From: Zygnema cylindricum
Lineage: Eukaryota; Streptophyta; Zygnematophyceae; Zygnematales; Zygnemataceae
Assembly: GCA_037447655.1 (NCBI GenBank)
Contig: JBBHKE010000955.1
Location: forward strand, 64,001 to 124,000
DNA length: 60,000 bases
Direction: 5' to 3'
The notes below the pieces were generated by a model that was not told the origin of the DNA, ran no database searches, and saw nothing but the letters and a program-made list of their open reading frames with translations. Positions 11,620 through 23,249 of the stretch are shown piece after piece (the first letter of the stretch is position 1; the number at the start of each line of letters is the position of its first letter). A program made the position numbers and the translations under genes.

Positions 11620-13376
11620 CATATTCTTATGGATTTCGAGGAGATAGAAGAGGAAAAACTGGAACCAGCTTCCATGAATAGGGGAGCCGATGAGTCAGTA
11701 AGGAGAAATCCAAGACTTCACTCCATTCCAGCCTCGGAATTTGAGGGAGGGAGAAGGAGCAGCAAAAGGATTCAGGAAAAACAAGCCGCTCACAGGGTAA
11801 CTAAGCTATCTCACCCGGATGAGCCTTAGTCATACTTGGAGGTAGTAAAGATTCCGGAGAAAGACAGATTGATTAGAGCCATAAATGATGAGATGGCCTC
11901 CATCATCGAAGCAAATACTTGGGAACTAGCCGACTAACCTCCGGACAAAAACCGATTGGGTTTAAATGGGTGTTTAAAATAAAACTGAACCCATATAATA
12001 ACATTGAGAGATATAAGTCTCGACTGTTTGCAAAAGGGTTCACCCAAAAGGAGGGGAATGACTATGAGGAGACTTTTGCTCCAGTTGTTTGGTTCCCATT
12101 AGTAAGGATTCTCCTCAATCTGGCATAAGCGGAAGACATGGAAATACATCAGATGGATATTAAGACTGCCTTTCTTAATGGTGAGTTAGAGGAAGAAATT
12201 TTCATGAGGCAACCAGAGGGATTTGTGGAGGAAGGAGAAGAGAGCAAAGTCTACAAGCTCATAAAATCCTTATATGGACTTAAACAGGCTCCCTGACAGT
12301 GGAATAAGAAACTAGATGAGTTTCTCACCGTTCTAGGATATATCTGGATCAGCTCTGACCATTCTATCTATATGTATGAAGATGAGAATGGTGTCATTTT
12401 TATTGCAATTTATGTGGATGATATGCTTCTGTTAAGTAAATCTGTGGAAAAGATCAATAAGTTAAAGAAAGATCTTAGAAGAAGATTTGATATGAAGGAT
12501 TTAGGGGAGGGGAGATATATTTTGGGGATCTAAATAGAGAGAGATACGGGGAAAAGGATTATCAGACTTACTTAGAAAGAAGCATTAGGTAATATGCTTG
12601 AGAAATTCCAGATGGAAAAGGCAAAAAGTTGTACCACTCCCATGGACTTGAAGAAAGTAAGTGATGAGAGTGTAGAAGGAAGAGTGATAATCTTAGATGA
12701 TCAGATGAGTCCAGAGGAGAAAGAGTTTATGAAGTCTATTCCTTATAGACACGTCGTAGGAAGTTTGATCTATTTTATGAACTCTACAAGGTCGTACATA
12801 GCGGCAGCAGTAGGAGTCCTCAGTATGAGTCTTAACGATCGTAGGAAGAGAGATTAGGAGGCAGCCAAGAGAGTCATGAGATATCTGGTAGGAACCAAAG
12901 AGTTATGGTTGCATTTAGGAGGGGAGCACACTGATATCACCACTTAGAGTGATGCCAGTTATAGGGATGCACCTATGAGAAGATGCACTTCTGGGTATGT
13001 GTTGTATGTGGCGGAAGGTGCTTGCTGTTGGAGCACCAAGCAACAAAAGGTGGTTGGTCAGTCTACTATAGAGGCTGAGTACATGGCCTCTTATTCTGCT
13101 GTGAAAGAGTTGATGTGGGTCATGTCCTTGTTGCAAGAACAAGGGTATATGAAAGAGGGAGTGCATGAAGTGTTTTGTGATAACCAAGCTACCATTGCAA
13201 TTGTAGCTAATCCAAAACATCATTTTAGGGCTAAGCATATGGACATAAGGTTGAGTTTTGTGAGAGAAAAAGTTGAGAATAAGATTGTGAATCTTGTATA
13301 TAGATCTTATGAGGAAATGGTGGCTGATAAGATGACAAAACTAGTGCCTTCTCTCAAGTTGAAATATTGCAGATAA
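11620..13376 (+). pseudogene. Cop2 linker, reverse transcriptase and RNase H remnant
   Basis: The linker RRSSKRIQEKQAAHR precedes RT ([20 protein letters not shown], then the catalytic YVDD at 12411-12422 and DMKDLGEGRYILGI). RNase H follows (RRCTSGYVLYVAEGACCWS, QSTIEAEYMAS, FCDNQATIAI). Stops interrupt RT at about 11936, 12126, 12296 and 12532, and RNase H at about 12855 and 12944. The coding region ends at KLKYCR followed by TAA at 13374-13376. Confidence 0.9.
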
Positions 13377-13410
13377 AAATGTGGATTAAAACTGAAGTTA
13401 AAGATAGACT

Positions 13411-13425
13411 AGAAAATAAAGGGAG
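13411..13425 (+). other. Cop2 polypurine tract
   Basis: AGAAAATAAAGGGAG lies directly before the TGTTG start of the 3' LTR. The same tract (AGAAAATAAGGGGAG) precedes the Cop9 3' LTR, supporting common plus-strand priming. Confidence 0.8.
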
Positions 13426-14106
13426 TGTTGAAATTACTAAATTTATAGGATATTTTCTAGGTCTAAATAAATCAGTATAATAGGAAAAGAAAAGGGCAAA
13501 CAACCTGCTTCCACCTCCTCTCTCTAGTCACCATACTTGTTATATACACAAAATGATAGAAAGGGTGGTAGAGCCATGGTTGCCTTAGCTCCACAGGCAC
13601 GACTAAAGAGTAACATTCGTCACTCTCAACAAAAAGGTTGAGTCCAGGAGGACTCGAACCTCCGACCGGCTGAGCGAGGCGTAGCCGTCAGCTCTAACCG
13701 GTCTATCGTAAAAGTTCGTTAAGATATATAGGGTTTGATAAATACTTAAACTATGACAAAACTTTGAAACCAATTAACTGAATTATAAATGAAGGAACAT
13801 ATAACGAGTTAAAATACCGTGCGAACGTGATCGCGCACGAAACAAATGAATCGGACATTTGTTTCGACGGTTGTTATTCAATGTTGGATATAATCTAACG
13901 GCATATGTCGACGCCGATATCTCGGAATGGTCACTTTGGCGTTTTCGGACGTGGCATGACTTGGCGCCACGTGGAGGGATAACATTTGGTTGCAAGAATT
14001 CCGGGGACCATACGAACGATTGGAAAATTGACACGCGTCCACTTAGTGGCCTTGTCGTACACAAACCGTACAGAAAGGACATCGATCGTAATAGCTTTCT
14101 GTAAAT
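13426..14106 (+). repeat. Cop2 3' LTR, truncated
   Basis: It begins TGTTGAAATT after the purine tract and shows the LTR layout of the Cop9 group: the GGTCTAAATAAATCAG start region, the antisense tRNA-like module at 13631-13710, the GAAACAAAT hairpin at 13838-13866 and a CCACGTGG motif near 13968. It stops at about 14106, before the TATA box and LTR end expected by comparison, where Cop3 integrase sequence begins. Confidence 0.8.
13631..13710 (-). other. tRNA-like module in Cop2 LTR (antisense)
   Basis: On the minus strand it has an A-box-like CCGGTTAGAGC (13691-13701) and a perfect B box GGTTCGAGTCC (13650-13660) inside a T-arm of stem GGAGG/CCTCC, then TTTTT at 13631-13635, the form of a Pol III terminator. 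The acceptor stem does not pair, so this is a tRNA-derived sequence, not a functional tRNA gene. Confidence 0.65.
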
Positions 14107-16195
14107 TAAACTGGAAATTAGATCCAAAAGGAAAACCAGGATATCTACTAGGATAGGATGAAGATGTAAAAGGATAAAGAGTCTATGATCTCAAGAGAGA
14201 AGATATTATCCCAGTGAAGCATCTAGTGGTTATGGATGAAGGGAAATCTATACATCCCTTTAAGCATACAAAGACAGTCACAATCAGATTTGATTCATAA
14301 AATTCTGATGACTTTAAGCTACCTAACTATCCAGGATTTCAAGAAGATGATGATCTTCTAGGTACATATCAGATCGAGAAGGACCCAAATCTGGAACCCC
14401 TAGTATCAACTCCAACCGAAGCGCAAGACGTGGTGTAAATCGACCCGGTAGCAACGGATAGGGGAGAAGTAGAAACTGTTCAGAAGAATCCAAGGAAGCC
14501 ATCTATTCCGCCAACCAAGTTTGAGGGAGGAACAAGAAGCAGCAAAAGAGTGCAAGAGAAACAAGTTAACGATAAGGTAACCAAATTGTCTCACCTCGAT
14601 GAACCTCAAACTTATAATGAGGCGATGACTTGTCCTGAGAAAAACTGGTGGAAGATAGCCATTAATTAGGAGATGGCCTCAATTATGGCGGCCGATACAT
14701 GGAAGTTCGTGGATTGTTCTCTTGAGAGGAAGCCAATTGGGTGTAAATGGGTATTTAAGCTAAAACTCAACCCGGATAACACCATTGAGCGCTATAAGAC
14801 TTGGTTAGTTGCGAAAGGATTTACTAAGAAAGAGGGAATTGACTACGAGGAGACATTTGCCCAGGTCGTCAGGTCTCACGTCATCCAAATACTTCTCAAT
14901 CTGGCAGCAACAAAAGACATAGAAGGACATCGTATGGACATCAAGACGGCCTTCCTACATGGAGAGTTGGAAGAGGAGATTTTTATGTGAAATCCTGAAG
15001 GATTTGTGGAGCAAGGGGAGGGGAGCAAGGTATGTCAATTGATCAAATCTTTGTATGGGCTAAAACAGACGCCCGGCAATGGAACAAGAAGCTCGATTAG
15101 TTTCTTACACCTTTGGGATATATTCGGATCAGCTCAGATCACTGAATTTATTTGTTTGAAGATGAGGAAGGAATTAATTTTATTGCAATTTATGTTGATG
15201 ATTTGCTTGTTCTAAGTAAGTCTATGGATAAAATAAATAAGTTGAAAAATGATCTAAAATGAAGATTTGAGATGAAGGATATGGGAGAAGCAAAGTATAT
15301 TTTGGGAATTCAATAGAGGGACAAAGATAAAAAGATAATAAGATTAACTCAAAAGAAGGCCATTGGAAACATGTTAGGAAATTCCAAATAGACAATGCTA
15401 ATAGTTGTACCACTCCCATAGAACTAAAGAAGGGAAGTGAGGGGAGTGTGGAAGAGGGAGTTATAATCTTGGATGATGAGGTAAGTCTAGAAGAGAAAAA
15501 AATTATGCAGATCATCCCTTGTAGACAAGTAGTGGGCAACCTAATACATTTCATGAATTGTACCCGTCCGGACATAGTTGTTGTTGTAGGAGTACAAAGT
15601 AGGAGTCTGAATGCTCCCACTAAGAAAGATTGGGAGGCAGCTAAGAGAGTCCTTAGATATCTCATAGGGACTAGAGATCTATGGTTGCATTTGCGTGGGA
15701 ACAATAGTGACATCACCACTTGGAGTGATGCCAACTATGGGGATGCTTCTATGAGGAGATGCACGCTTGGGTATGTATTGTATGTGGGTGGTGGGGCTTG
15801 TTTCTGGAGCAACAAGCAGCAAAAGGTCATCGCTCAGTCCACCATGGAGGCTGAGTACATGGCATCTTGCTTTGCTGTAAAAGAATTGATGTGGGTCAAG
15901 TCTTTGCTTGGTGAGCTTGGTCACCTTGAGAGTGGTGTGCAATTTTTTTTTTGTTATAATCAGGCAGCAATCGCCATTGCTCCAAATCCTAAACATCATT
16001 TTAAAGCCAAACACATTGACATTAGACTCAGTTTTGTAGGAGAGAAGGTAGAAAACAAAATAATCAGTTTAGAGTACAGACGAGATAGCGAGATGGTAGC
16101 AGATATGATGATCAAACTTGTGCCTTCCCCAAAACTAATTTTCTGTCGGGAAAAAAGTGTGGTTAGAAATCAAAGAGTGATACAAAATAAAAGGA
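14107..16195 (+). pseudogene. Cop3 integrase tail, reverse transcriptase and RNase H remnant
   Basis: After the integrase tail and linker (GGTRSSKRVQEKQ) comes RT ([32 protein letters not shown], catalytic YVDD at 15191-15202). RNase H then runs in one long open frame from 15448: CTLGYVLYVGGGACFWS, QSTMEAEYMASC, a CYNQAAIAI block where relatives have CDNQ, and ADMMIKLVPSPK. The Asp-to-Tyr change there removes a conserved RNase H acidic residue. Stops occur at about 14147, 14175, 14298, 14436, 14667, 14988, 15260 and 15315, plus a frameshift near 15075 and 15380. Confidence 0.9.
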
Positions 16196-16208
16196 GGGTA
16201 AAAAGTAA

Positions 16209-17231
16209 TGGTTATTTTTAGTATTTTCTAGGTCTAAAATGAAAGACAGAAAAAAAGCCGAGGCAGCTTGCTTCTAACTCCTCTCTTCAGCTCCCACACT
16301 TGTCGCATCACTGAAAGTTGAAGAGGATGGTTGCCTATGCTACTTAAAGAGATAGAGAGACAGGTGGTAGATTTTGGTAGATTTACCAAAATATACTTCA
16401 CAGACCCAGGATTTGATCCAGATACTTGCCGTCCGTCAAGTCTGAGATTGACAGTAGCTTTATCCTATAGTCTAGGATCGGTGGTGAGACATATAGGGAT
16501 CGACAAATATATTAACTGTGAAGAGTAAACTAATTCATTTAATTGTAACTATAGACGTAGCATATGAATACAGGTTTGTAAAGTATGGAGTAAGGTATGG
16601 TTTCGAAACGGATTCCGCGCATTTTGTTTTGACAGCAAAATTAACATCGCGCAAAGATTTATGACGGCTACGATTAAAACACAGTTTTTGATCGGACGAC
16701 CGCAAAGGATGTCGAGATCGCGGAATAGGTTTTTGGCGGTTTTCGGTCACCGCCACATCGATTGACACGTGGCACGACAACATTGGATTACGGCATCTCC
16801 AAGGATTACATGAAAAGAATCCAGATATGACATGTATCGACTGGTTGGCCATGTCGTACAATGGTCGTACATAAAGTACATCGCCACCTGTACCTTTTTG
16901 TACGACACATTTTTTTGATTGGTGTCGTACTTTAGTGGATAGAGTTTAAGAGAGAGATAGGACTTAGGAAAATTTGGTAGATAGGATCCTCTCCAGAGCC
17001 TCTGTACAAAAGTCAACTGACCCTTCGAACTTATTGCTCAAGGGAGTAAATTTAGAGATTCTTTTTGCGATCGACTCAAGGAAGTCTTGCCTTCATATGG
17101 GTGGAGGTGGTCAGAGGTTTTGTTTGAAAGGGTGGCAGTTATATTTGCTTAAACACAAAGGGGTCAGGTTTATCCTAGAGGCTTCGTGTGAGCTGCTTAC
17201 TCTGAGGGCCAATGGAGGTCTCAGAGTTGCA
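16209..17231 (+). repeat. Cop3 3' LTR
   Basis: The start TGGTTATTTTTAGTATTTTC is a diverged form of the group start TGTTGATATTTGAGTATTTTC. The end GTCTCAGAGTTGCA is followed at once by minus-strand Cop4 sequence. It contains the tRNA-like module (16388-16475), a GACACGTGGC motif near 16762, and an ATG 20 nt before the end (17212), as in other group members. Confidence 0.85.
16388..16475 (-). other. tRNA-like module in Cop3 LTR (antisense)
   Basis: The minus strand carries a B-box-like GGATCAAATCC (16409-16419) within a decayed T-arm, followed by a TTTT run. The A-box side is degenerate. Position and orientation within the LTR match the better preserved modules at 13631 and 47340. Confidence 0.5.
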
Positions 17232-17479
17232 CTTTTCAGCTGTGAAGTATACTTCATCCTCGTAACTAGCTGTAAAGACTCATTTTTTAGTGCTAGTATC
17301 AAAACCTTTATCATCTAAAAGTGATGTACAGATAAGATTTTTCTTCACTTGTGGAATGAAAAAGAACGTCTGAAAAGTGAATACTGATGTATTTTCTTCA
17401 ACTAAGACTTTTAGATCCACATATCCCACTAAGCTAATGTTACAACTCTCCCATTCCCATACTGTATCTCTAAAGCATA

Positions 17480-18762
17480 GATCTTTTTTATTTTAGTAAA
17501 TGTTTGTTTCTCTCTACCGATGTGCATAGAGGCACCTGAGTCAATAATCCAACCTTCTTCGGGAGCCTTTTTCACTCCGCCAAAGGCACACGTCTGTTTT
17601 CTTTTAAATCTTTGTCTCGGCCTTCATCTTCAGCTGCTCGTTGAGCAGGAGTTCTCCGTTATCCTCATCGAAATCCTTAAAATCCTCTCCTTTGACTCTT
17701 GTTGCGACAAGTGTTTTTTTCTTTCCTACTACAGATCTATTGATTTGTCTTTCCTTAATTCTCAGCCCCGCCAATCTAGGACACTCCGCCATGTAATGTC
17801 CCGGCTTCTTACTGAAGTGACAAAGCCCATTTGGAGGCCTAAATCTAGTTCCATCAGATTCGTTTATTTTGCTTCCTCCACCAAAATTTCCATAAGGTTT
17901 CTTAGAATCCTTATTCATCTTGTCAGTTCAAGCAACAAATGCTTGAACACTCTTTCCTCCTCTCCGAATCTCCATTGTGTTTTCCCGAACTAGAATTATC
18001 CCACCAAAGAAATTCCAGACCTATCGATTGTCTCGCAGATCCTGATACTGGTTAACAATTTTCTTATAATCATCCAACAACTTCATGAGCAAATAATTCA
18101 CCTTCTCTTTCCTAGTCTCTTGCTTTCGAGCACTATCCAACTCGATAAACAACCTGGACAAATCATTACAAAAATCAAGTTTCTTTCCTACTTTGTAAGC
18201 ATATGTTTGTAGCTCCTGATCAGCCAGATCATGTTGTTGAATTGCCCACTCCTCTAAGTATTTATATTAGCCTCTCAAATACTGGCCGCCTTGTCGACAT
18301 TAAGGTGAGGAGTAGCATTTGCTTGAATAAGATTCTTGAGAAGAAAATGAGTCGCCACCATGTTGTTGAAATCCCATATTTCAATATCATTTGCCTCTGT
18401 TTTTGGAATAACCCCTATTGAAAGAGATCCAGTAGATGTTGGTGTGAGCTTTTCTTTTCCCTTGTCCTTGCCTTTATCAAACACAATGCTTTCTCCCTCA
18501 TCATCTACCTCTCTTGTCTGCTCAGATCCTCTAAGAATATGACTCCTCCAAAACCAAGTGGAACTCCCAAATTTGCAGATGGCCGCCGCACACGACCACT
18601 CACAATGCCCCAAATACGTTTTTCAAAAAGTGCACCTTTCATCATTGTCTCCCAATTTATGAACCATATTCCAATAAAAATGGGCACTTTAGAGGGTGGG
18701 CACATAACTTGTAACTCTGTGGCATTCAGTGGCCCCAAGAGTATGCAGCTTCTGAAAAACAT
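17480..18762 (-). pseudogene. Cop4 gag and protease remnant
   Basis: The gag N-terminus (LQVMCPPSKVPIFIGIW, then GALFEKRIWGIVSGRVRRP) starts inside the LTR and reads through the primer site. The C-terminal part (17604-17918) has the nucleocapsid motif with one zinc ligand lost: CHFSKKPGHYMAEC, where CX2C is expected. Protease follows as WIIDSGASMHI (about 17520-17560). Several frames and stops are needed to follow it, including in the middle of gag around 17990-18280. Confidence 0.82.
18695..18709 (-). other. Cop4 primer-binding site, initiator tRNA anticodon type (decayed)
   Basis: Directly after the LTR end (TTACA) the minus strand reads AGTTATGTGCCCACC, two changes from the group consensus GGTTATGGGCCCACC. 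See 48335-48350 for the tRNA match. Confidence 0.65.
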
Positions 18763-19642
18763 GTAGGATAATATTTGCCATTTTTACTTTCCCACAAAAT
18801 AGAAGCCACCCGGTTAGACAAATATTCTAACCAGCCTCACCTCGTGAGGGCCCCACTCCCCTTTGTCAGTCGCAAAAGAGATATTTGAATTTGTTCCCTG
18901 AGCAGTAAGTTATGCTTGGTCAAAGATGACCTTTATAGTTACAAGCTCTCTCAAGGTGAGGTGCCTAAATTTCACTAAGTCCTGGTTTGTCTACTATCAG
19001 CTACCTACTACTAAACCCTATACGAATAAGAACACTGTACAAGAAGGTACAGTGACCAATGTACTTCTAGTACAACCATTGTACAACATGGCCTTTCGGA
19101 TGACGCTTGTAAGATCGAGAGCCATGGTTCCTCATCCCATCTTCTTCAGTATCCAATGATGTGGCGCCACGTGGCATCGCGCGACGTTGTGTGCAAAAAA
19201 CCTCCAAAAGTTCATTCCAGGTTGGCGGTTGCAACGACGATCATTCGATCAATATATTTTACATGGTTCGATTGGCGTCCGTATTCCGTCAGTTTACATG
19301 CGACTCTTCGCGAGTTGTTTCAGTTAAATGGATTAGCCGTCGCGTTAATGTTTAAATAAATACTACACCCCTTACATGCATCAATTTTTCTACGACTTGG
19401 CGGATAAGGCGGACGGTTCTTTGAACGGCGATGACTCAGGAGAGACTAGGATCAAATACAGGTCAAGTCACAAAATTTTGGGGTAGTAACAAAACTGCCT
19501 CCTTCCTTAGACTGTTGCTTTGGCTACCTGCAGGCAACCATGGTTGCTCAAGTCTCCAATGACTAGGACAAGTATTGAGGACTTAAGAGAAAACCTGCAT
19601 ACAGATAGAAAAGATAGAACCTGGAAAATACTCTTTTCAACA
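18710..19642 (-). repeat. Cop4 5' LTR
   Basis: On the minus strand it starts TGTTGAAAAGAGTATTTTCCAGG (right edge 19642) and ends at TTACA (18710). It holds the tRNA-like module at 19391-19482 and a CCACGTGG motif near 19161. In place of the ATG usually found 20 nt from the LTR end it has CTG, with an in-frame ATG further upstream at 18762. Confidence 0.82.
19391..19482 (+). other. tRNA-like module in Cop4 LTR (antisense to the LTR)
   Basis: A-box-like TTGGCGGATAAGGC at 19397-19410 and B-box-like GGATCAAATAC at 19449-19459, followed by a short TTTT run. The A-box variant GGATAAGGCGGAC is shared with Cop7 (34606-34625) and partly with Cop6. Confidence 0.5.
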
Positions 19643-21525
19643 ATGATTTGTCATATAATTTAACGTGCTAATTACTGTACGATTTAACCTAAAAAATTTG
19701 TTTGGACCCGCACTTATGCCAAATATATCACCATAATTTTTGTTGGTTTAAGAGTGATATATAGAGCCCTTCAACCGCGATATTTGATATATTGAATTTC
19801 AATTTATCGCGATAAATTTTTATTTGATACACAACATAGTAAATACGTTGCGTTTTTCTATAGGTTTGTTTCAAAACCAATGTCTTTTTGCCTGATATAT
19901 TGGCACTACATGGGTATCGATAAAAACTGATATTTATCGTTTTAATCATACTACATTAACCGATAACTATGGCGATAATTGCCGTTTGCCCTTACACCAT
20001 ACCGGTGTCCGTATTAACTTCCGTTTATACATGGCATGCTATGCTATATACAGTCAATAATTTAATACTATATATTATAAAGTATTGTTGTATAGCATAC
20101 TATATATTTTTCTACTTATTACCGATTAGGAATTTGTTGGTTTTGGAGTGATATATATGGACCCTTCACCGTTCGATAACTGATAACTATCGGTACCGGT
20201 TTTATCTCAATATTTTTCTTGTCGATACAGAACATCGTATTTACATTTAGCAGGCCGTATCCTTTACATAAGCTACACCGTGAATCGTTATTAGCCTTAT
20301 GTACTCTATATCGACACCCCAAAATTTTGACATTGATACCTTAAATAGAATAAAATACACTATTTAAGGACGTGGACCATAATCTGCCACGTCACCTAAC
20401 ACTAAATTAGAATGAATGACGCTAATTTTTTCTTTGCTATTATAATTTCTATAGTCTAATAACGATTCAAGGTGTAGAGGTCACAATCGGGTACCCGAAT
20501 CTGGCCGTACCCGTTTATTCTGTTTTGTTTTTGAATCAGGCCGGCCCCCAAAATTTGGCACCCGAATCCGTTTCGGACCTGACGCGGCCGGCCGGGTTCG
20601 GATCGGGTACGATTAGGGTAAACCAGATTGTGACGTCTGACATAAGCCAATCGAGTAAGCGTCACTCTTGGGGGTGACGCAACGCATACGCGTCTGCAAA
20701 AGGATCATGCGTTCTTTTGTACAGGCTCATGTCCCGAGGGCGTGGCCGCTTGTCATTGGTTTGCAACTAGAATTAACAACTTCCGTAGGAAGCGTACCTA
20801 ATAGGCTACGTGTCCTTTCAAAGACGTCAGGGAAGTCAGCAAACCGTCATCGCATGTCAAGCTGCCAGACAAAACCAGGCCGCGGTCCCACCTACAAAGT
20901 AGATTGAACGGCCAAGATCTGCGGCAGATGACGCTACAAGAGATCTGTTTTCTCATCGACGGTCTTCTGACAGCCGAATCTCATAACGACTGGTAGTCCA
21001 GTGGGACAATGTAACATCCGTGAGTCCAGCTGGCAAGCTGTCAACGGTCTCTTTCTTGGTGACCAGAGGTACAAATTAGGTCATGGAACTTGTACCTGGC
21101 GGACCTACCGTCCTTGTGCGCTGACTTAAAAGGCCGCGTGTCCAAAAGTGCTTGGCTGGCAGCTGCAGCAGTAATACAATACAACGCGGACCAATCAGAC
21201 TACGATGCGCGGAATAAGCAAGGGTACTAGAATGTGTTTCAGAAAGTACACCGTGCATCGCTTTTAGTGTTAACAATTTTTGGCCGCTTAGCTCCGTACA
21301 CATTTGTCGAGTTTTCAGTTAGAGACCGCCAATCGGAAGCTGAGAATCTTACCTTTCAATCGCAACCGTCAGATCCACAATCCGACAGGTGCGTACGGAG
21401 AAAAGATGTTTTTAGAGACGGGAAAAACATTAACGCTAATTACGATTCACGGTGTACTGTACAGCCGCATAAAAACAAACACACTGCAAATGTATTCTCG
21501 TGGGAACAATTTTCTACATGCCTCT
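19643..21525. other. No gene; dispersed repeats
   Basis: No coding sequence was recognised. Parts recur elsewhere in the window: 19975-20230 matches 39895-40145, and the motif TAACGATTCAMGGTGTA is found at 20279-20300 (-), 20458-20475, 21440-21458 and 40893-40915 (-). The stretch around 20500-20620 is G+C-rich compared with its surroundings. Confidence 0.5.
19975..20230 (+). repeat. Dispersed repeat R, copy 1
   Basis: Shared blocks with copy 2 include GTCCGTATTAA, TTATAAAGTA, ACTATATATTTTT, GGAATTTGYTGG and GATAACTATCGGTA, in the same order and similar spacing. It has no coding content. A third locus near 38190-38350 has related CGATAAATCGTTATCGG-type palindromes. Confidence 0.65.
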
Positions 21526-22473
21526 GGGTACGTCCCCATGTATTAAAGTATCTACTTTTCTCTGTCTTTTTGCCCTAAAAATCAGGGAACTTTGAAAAAA
21601 ACTTTAGCCGTACGAGATTTTTTTTTTTACCAAAGTAAAGTGAACGTCAATTCATGCTTAGGATGTACGGCGTGTTTGTCTTCATGTGAATGCATTTTGG
21701 CGTTTTCCCCTTTTCGACCCCCGGGCAAGAGAATCCAGCCCAAAAAAAAACTTCTTTTAAAATCACATCGAGGGGGTGATTTTAGTTAAAGTACACCCCA
21801 AACAGCGAATGAAAAACGACCCACGCACGCTTCACGCCAGCGGGAAAATTTTAGGGCGAAGGAGAGTCCTCGCTATTTTTCTCCGTGCCCGTCACGCGCA
21901 TGTACGGAAAAAAATTTGCAGGGGTCTCGGACCTCCACTTTCATTCATGGGTCCTTTTCAAAATTTTGTGCCGTCCTCGCCTCTCCCCTCTCCCTCTCAC
22001 ACTGTCGCTTTTATCTCACACTTTTTAGAATGAGACACGACAATATTGGTATAAAATGAAAGATCTTTTAGAAATATTATTTTTAAAATTTTTTAGGCTT
22101 TTTTTTAATGGCGATTCGAATGAGAAAATTAGAAAAAACGAAATCTGAAAATCATGGCGGAAAGTTCTTGAATCAGTGACGTCGACGTTGTCATAAGTGA
22201 GCGTGACGTCACAATGTCACCAAACCCTAAACGTCTACAATGTCACAAAAATCTAGACGTCTACCACTGTCGCTATTTATGTTGGCGTCACTAATCATCG
22301 GAAGTTTAGTAGTCGCCTTCAATCGTCACAAGATGTACCTACGTCTACAGCCGTCACATGTCAAAGTCCCGATTTCATTTTAGCACATAGGGACGCTCTT
22401 CAAAGTAGTACGGAGAATCTTCGCTCCAGTCCAAAATACTTTATCAAAGTACCGATTACATGGGGACATACCC
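21526..22473 (-). mobile_element. MITE-like element X0 (complete)
   Basis: The ends are GGGTACGTCCCCATGTA and, inverted, GGGTATGTCCCCATGTA, flanked by TCT on both sides (21523-21525 and 22474-22476). No protein is encoded. Inverted to the plus strand, it aligns along its whole length with X2 (28076-29053): the matching blocks include AGTACGGAGAATCTTCGCT, the GTGACGTCGACG segment, the AATGGTAT..ATGAAAGATC segment and a 26-base palindrome (decayed here, 21758-21784). The superfamily is not identified. Confidence 0.75.
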
Positions 22474-23218
22474 TCTGTCCTGTGCGCGCTTATATTGCTT
22501 CGTGCACACCCATTCACCCATAGATTCTAATATCCTATACAACGTGTAGTAGCCATGTGCATCTATCCAAGAATAAAATTATAAAAACTATTTGGTAAAT
22601 GCGGGAAGGGCCCAAACCTATATGATCAATAAATAAAGGCATGATGTCATTCTCGCGAGCTTCCTCCTCGTCAAAAGCTCACATTTGAGTGGATAAGTTA
22701 AAAACATCCCTACGACGGGACCAGGATACTTTGAGTTCTATAAGCGACCCACCTTCCTTTCCATGGTGTGCACCAGTTCCAGAAGGTTGTCCTCATGGGA
22801 GAATCCCGTGTAACCATTAAAATAGAGGAGTGATTCCTCAAATTGCCCTCTTACACAATAAAGATTTTTATATACATTTAATTTGGTTGTTAAAATTCGT
22901 ACTTTTCTAAAGTTTATTAAATACCGCGTACAAGAACACCGCTTTTGAAGTTTTAAAAGTCAAAAGAATTAATACTAAAAGGAGACTCTTGTGCTGAAAA
23001 TTTCAACTGTCAAAAACGTTTTCTTTTTATGCCTGAACACCGTTTCAATTTTTAGAATTTTTGGTGTCTAGCTCTGGAATCTGAACCCCGTATGACCGTC
23101 ACGGGTGTTAGAAATAATGAAATGTAGAAATTTAAGACCAACCTTCCCTTTGTCTTACATAGTTTCACAAATATAAACATTTTGGCTTTCGACTCTCAGT
23201 TGAAACCAGATTCCTTCC

Positions 23219-23249
<31 letters not shown>

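Larger units (their letters stand above)
10046..14106 (+). mobile_element. Cop2: Ty1/copia element, 5' truncated, 3' LTR incomplete
   Basis: It begins within gag, after the zinc knuckle (KALVTRVHEEESEDEDIELL matches the minus-strand Cop4 gag), and continues through protease, integrase, RT and RNase H to a purine tract and a 3' LTR. It belongs to the Cop9 group by LTR content and pol sequence. Its 5' side is missing at the DNA-transposon border, and its LTR is cut at about 14106 by Cop3 sequence. Confidence 0.92.
14107..17231 (+). mobile_element. Cop3: Ty1/copia element, 5' truncated, with 3' LTR
   Basis: It starts abruptly in the integrase C-terminal region (KLDPKGKPGYLLG), fused to the truncated Cop2 LTR, and runs through RT and RNase H to a 3' LTR ending at 17231. 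Pol is close to Cop2, so both are members of one group. On the right it abuts the protease end of Cop4, which is on the opposite strand. Confidence 0.92.
17232..19642 (-). mobile_element. Cop4: Ty1/copia element, 5' LTR, gag and protease only
   Basis: Read on the minus strand it is 5' LTR (18710-19642), primer site, gag, zinc knuckle, protease, then a stop of homology at 17232, in the same pre-integrase region (TASYEDEVYFTAEK-like) where Cop3's LTR ends on the other side. Integrase, RT and RNase H are missing. Probably Cop3 inserted here and later deletions removed the rest. Confidence 0.88.

Noticed and set aside
20456-20907. ORFs in the G+C-rich block as a gene.
   Set aside because: Short, without motifs, and overlapping dispersed repeat motifs.
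23220-23246. Poly-A run as the tail of a SINE, LINE or retrogene.
   Set aside because: No A/B box, RT or gene body upstream and no target duplication found around it.
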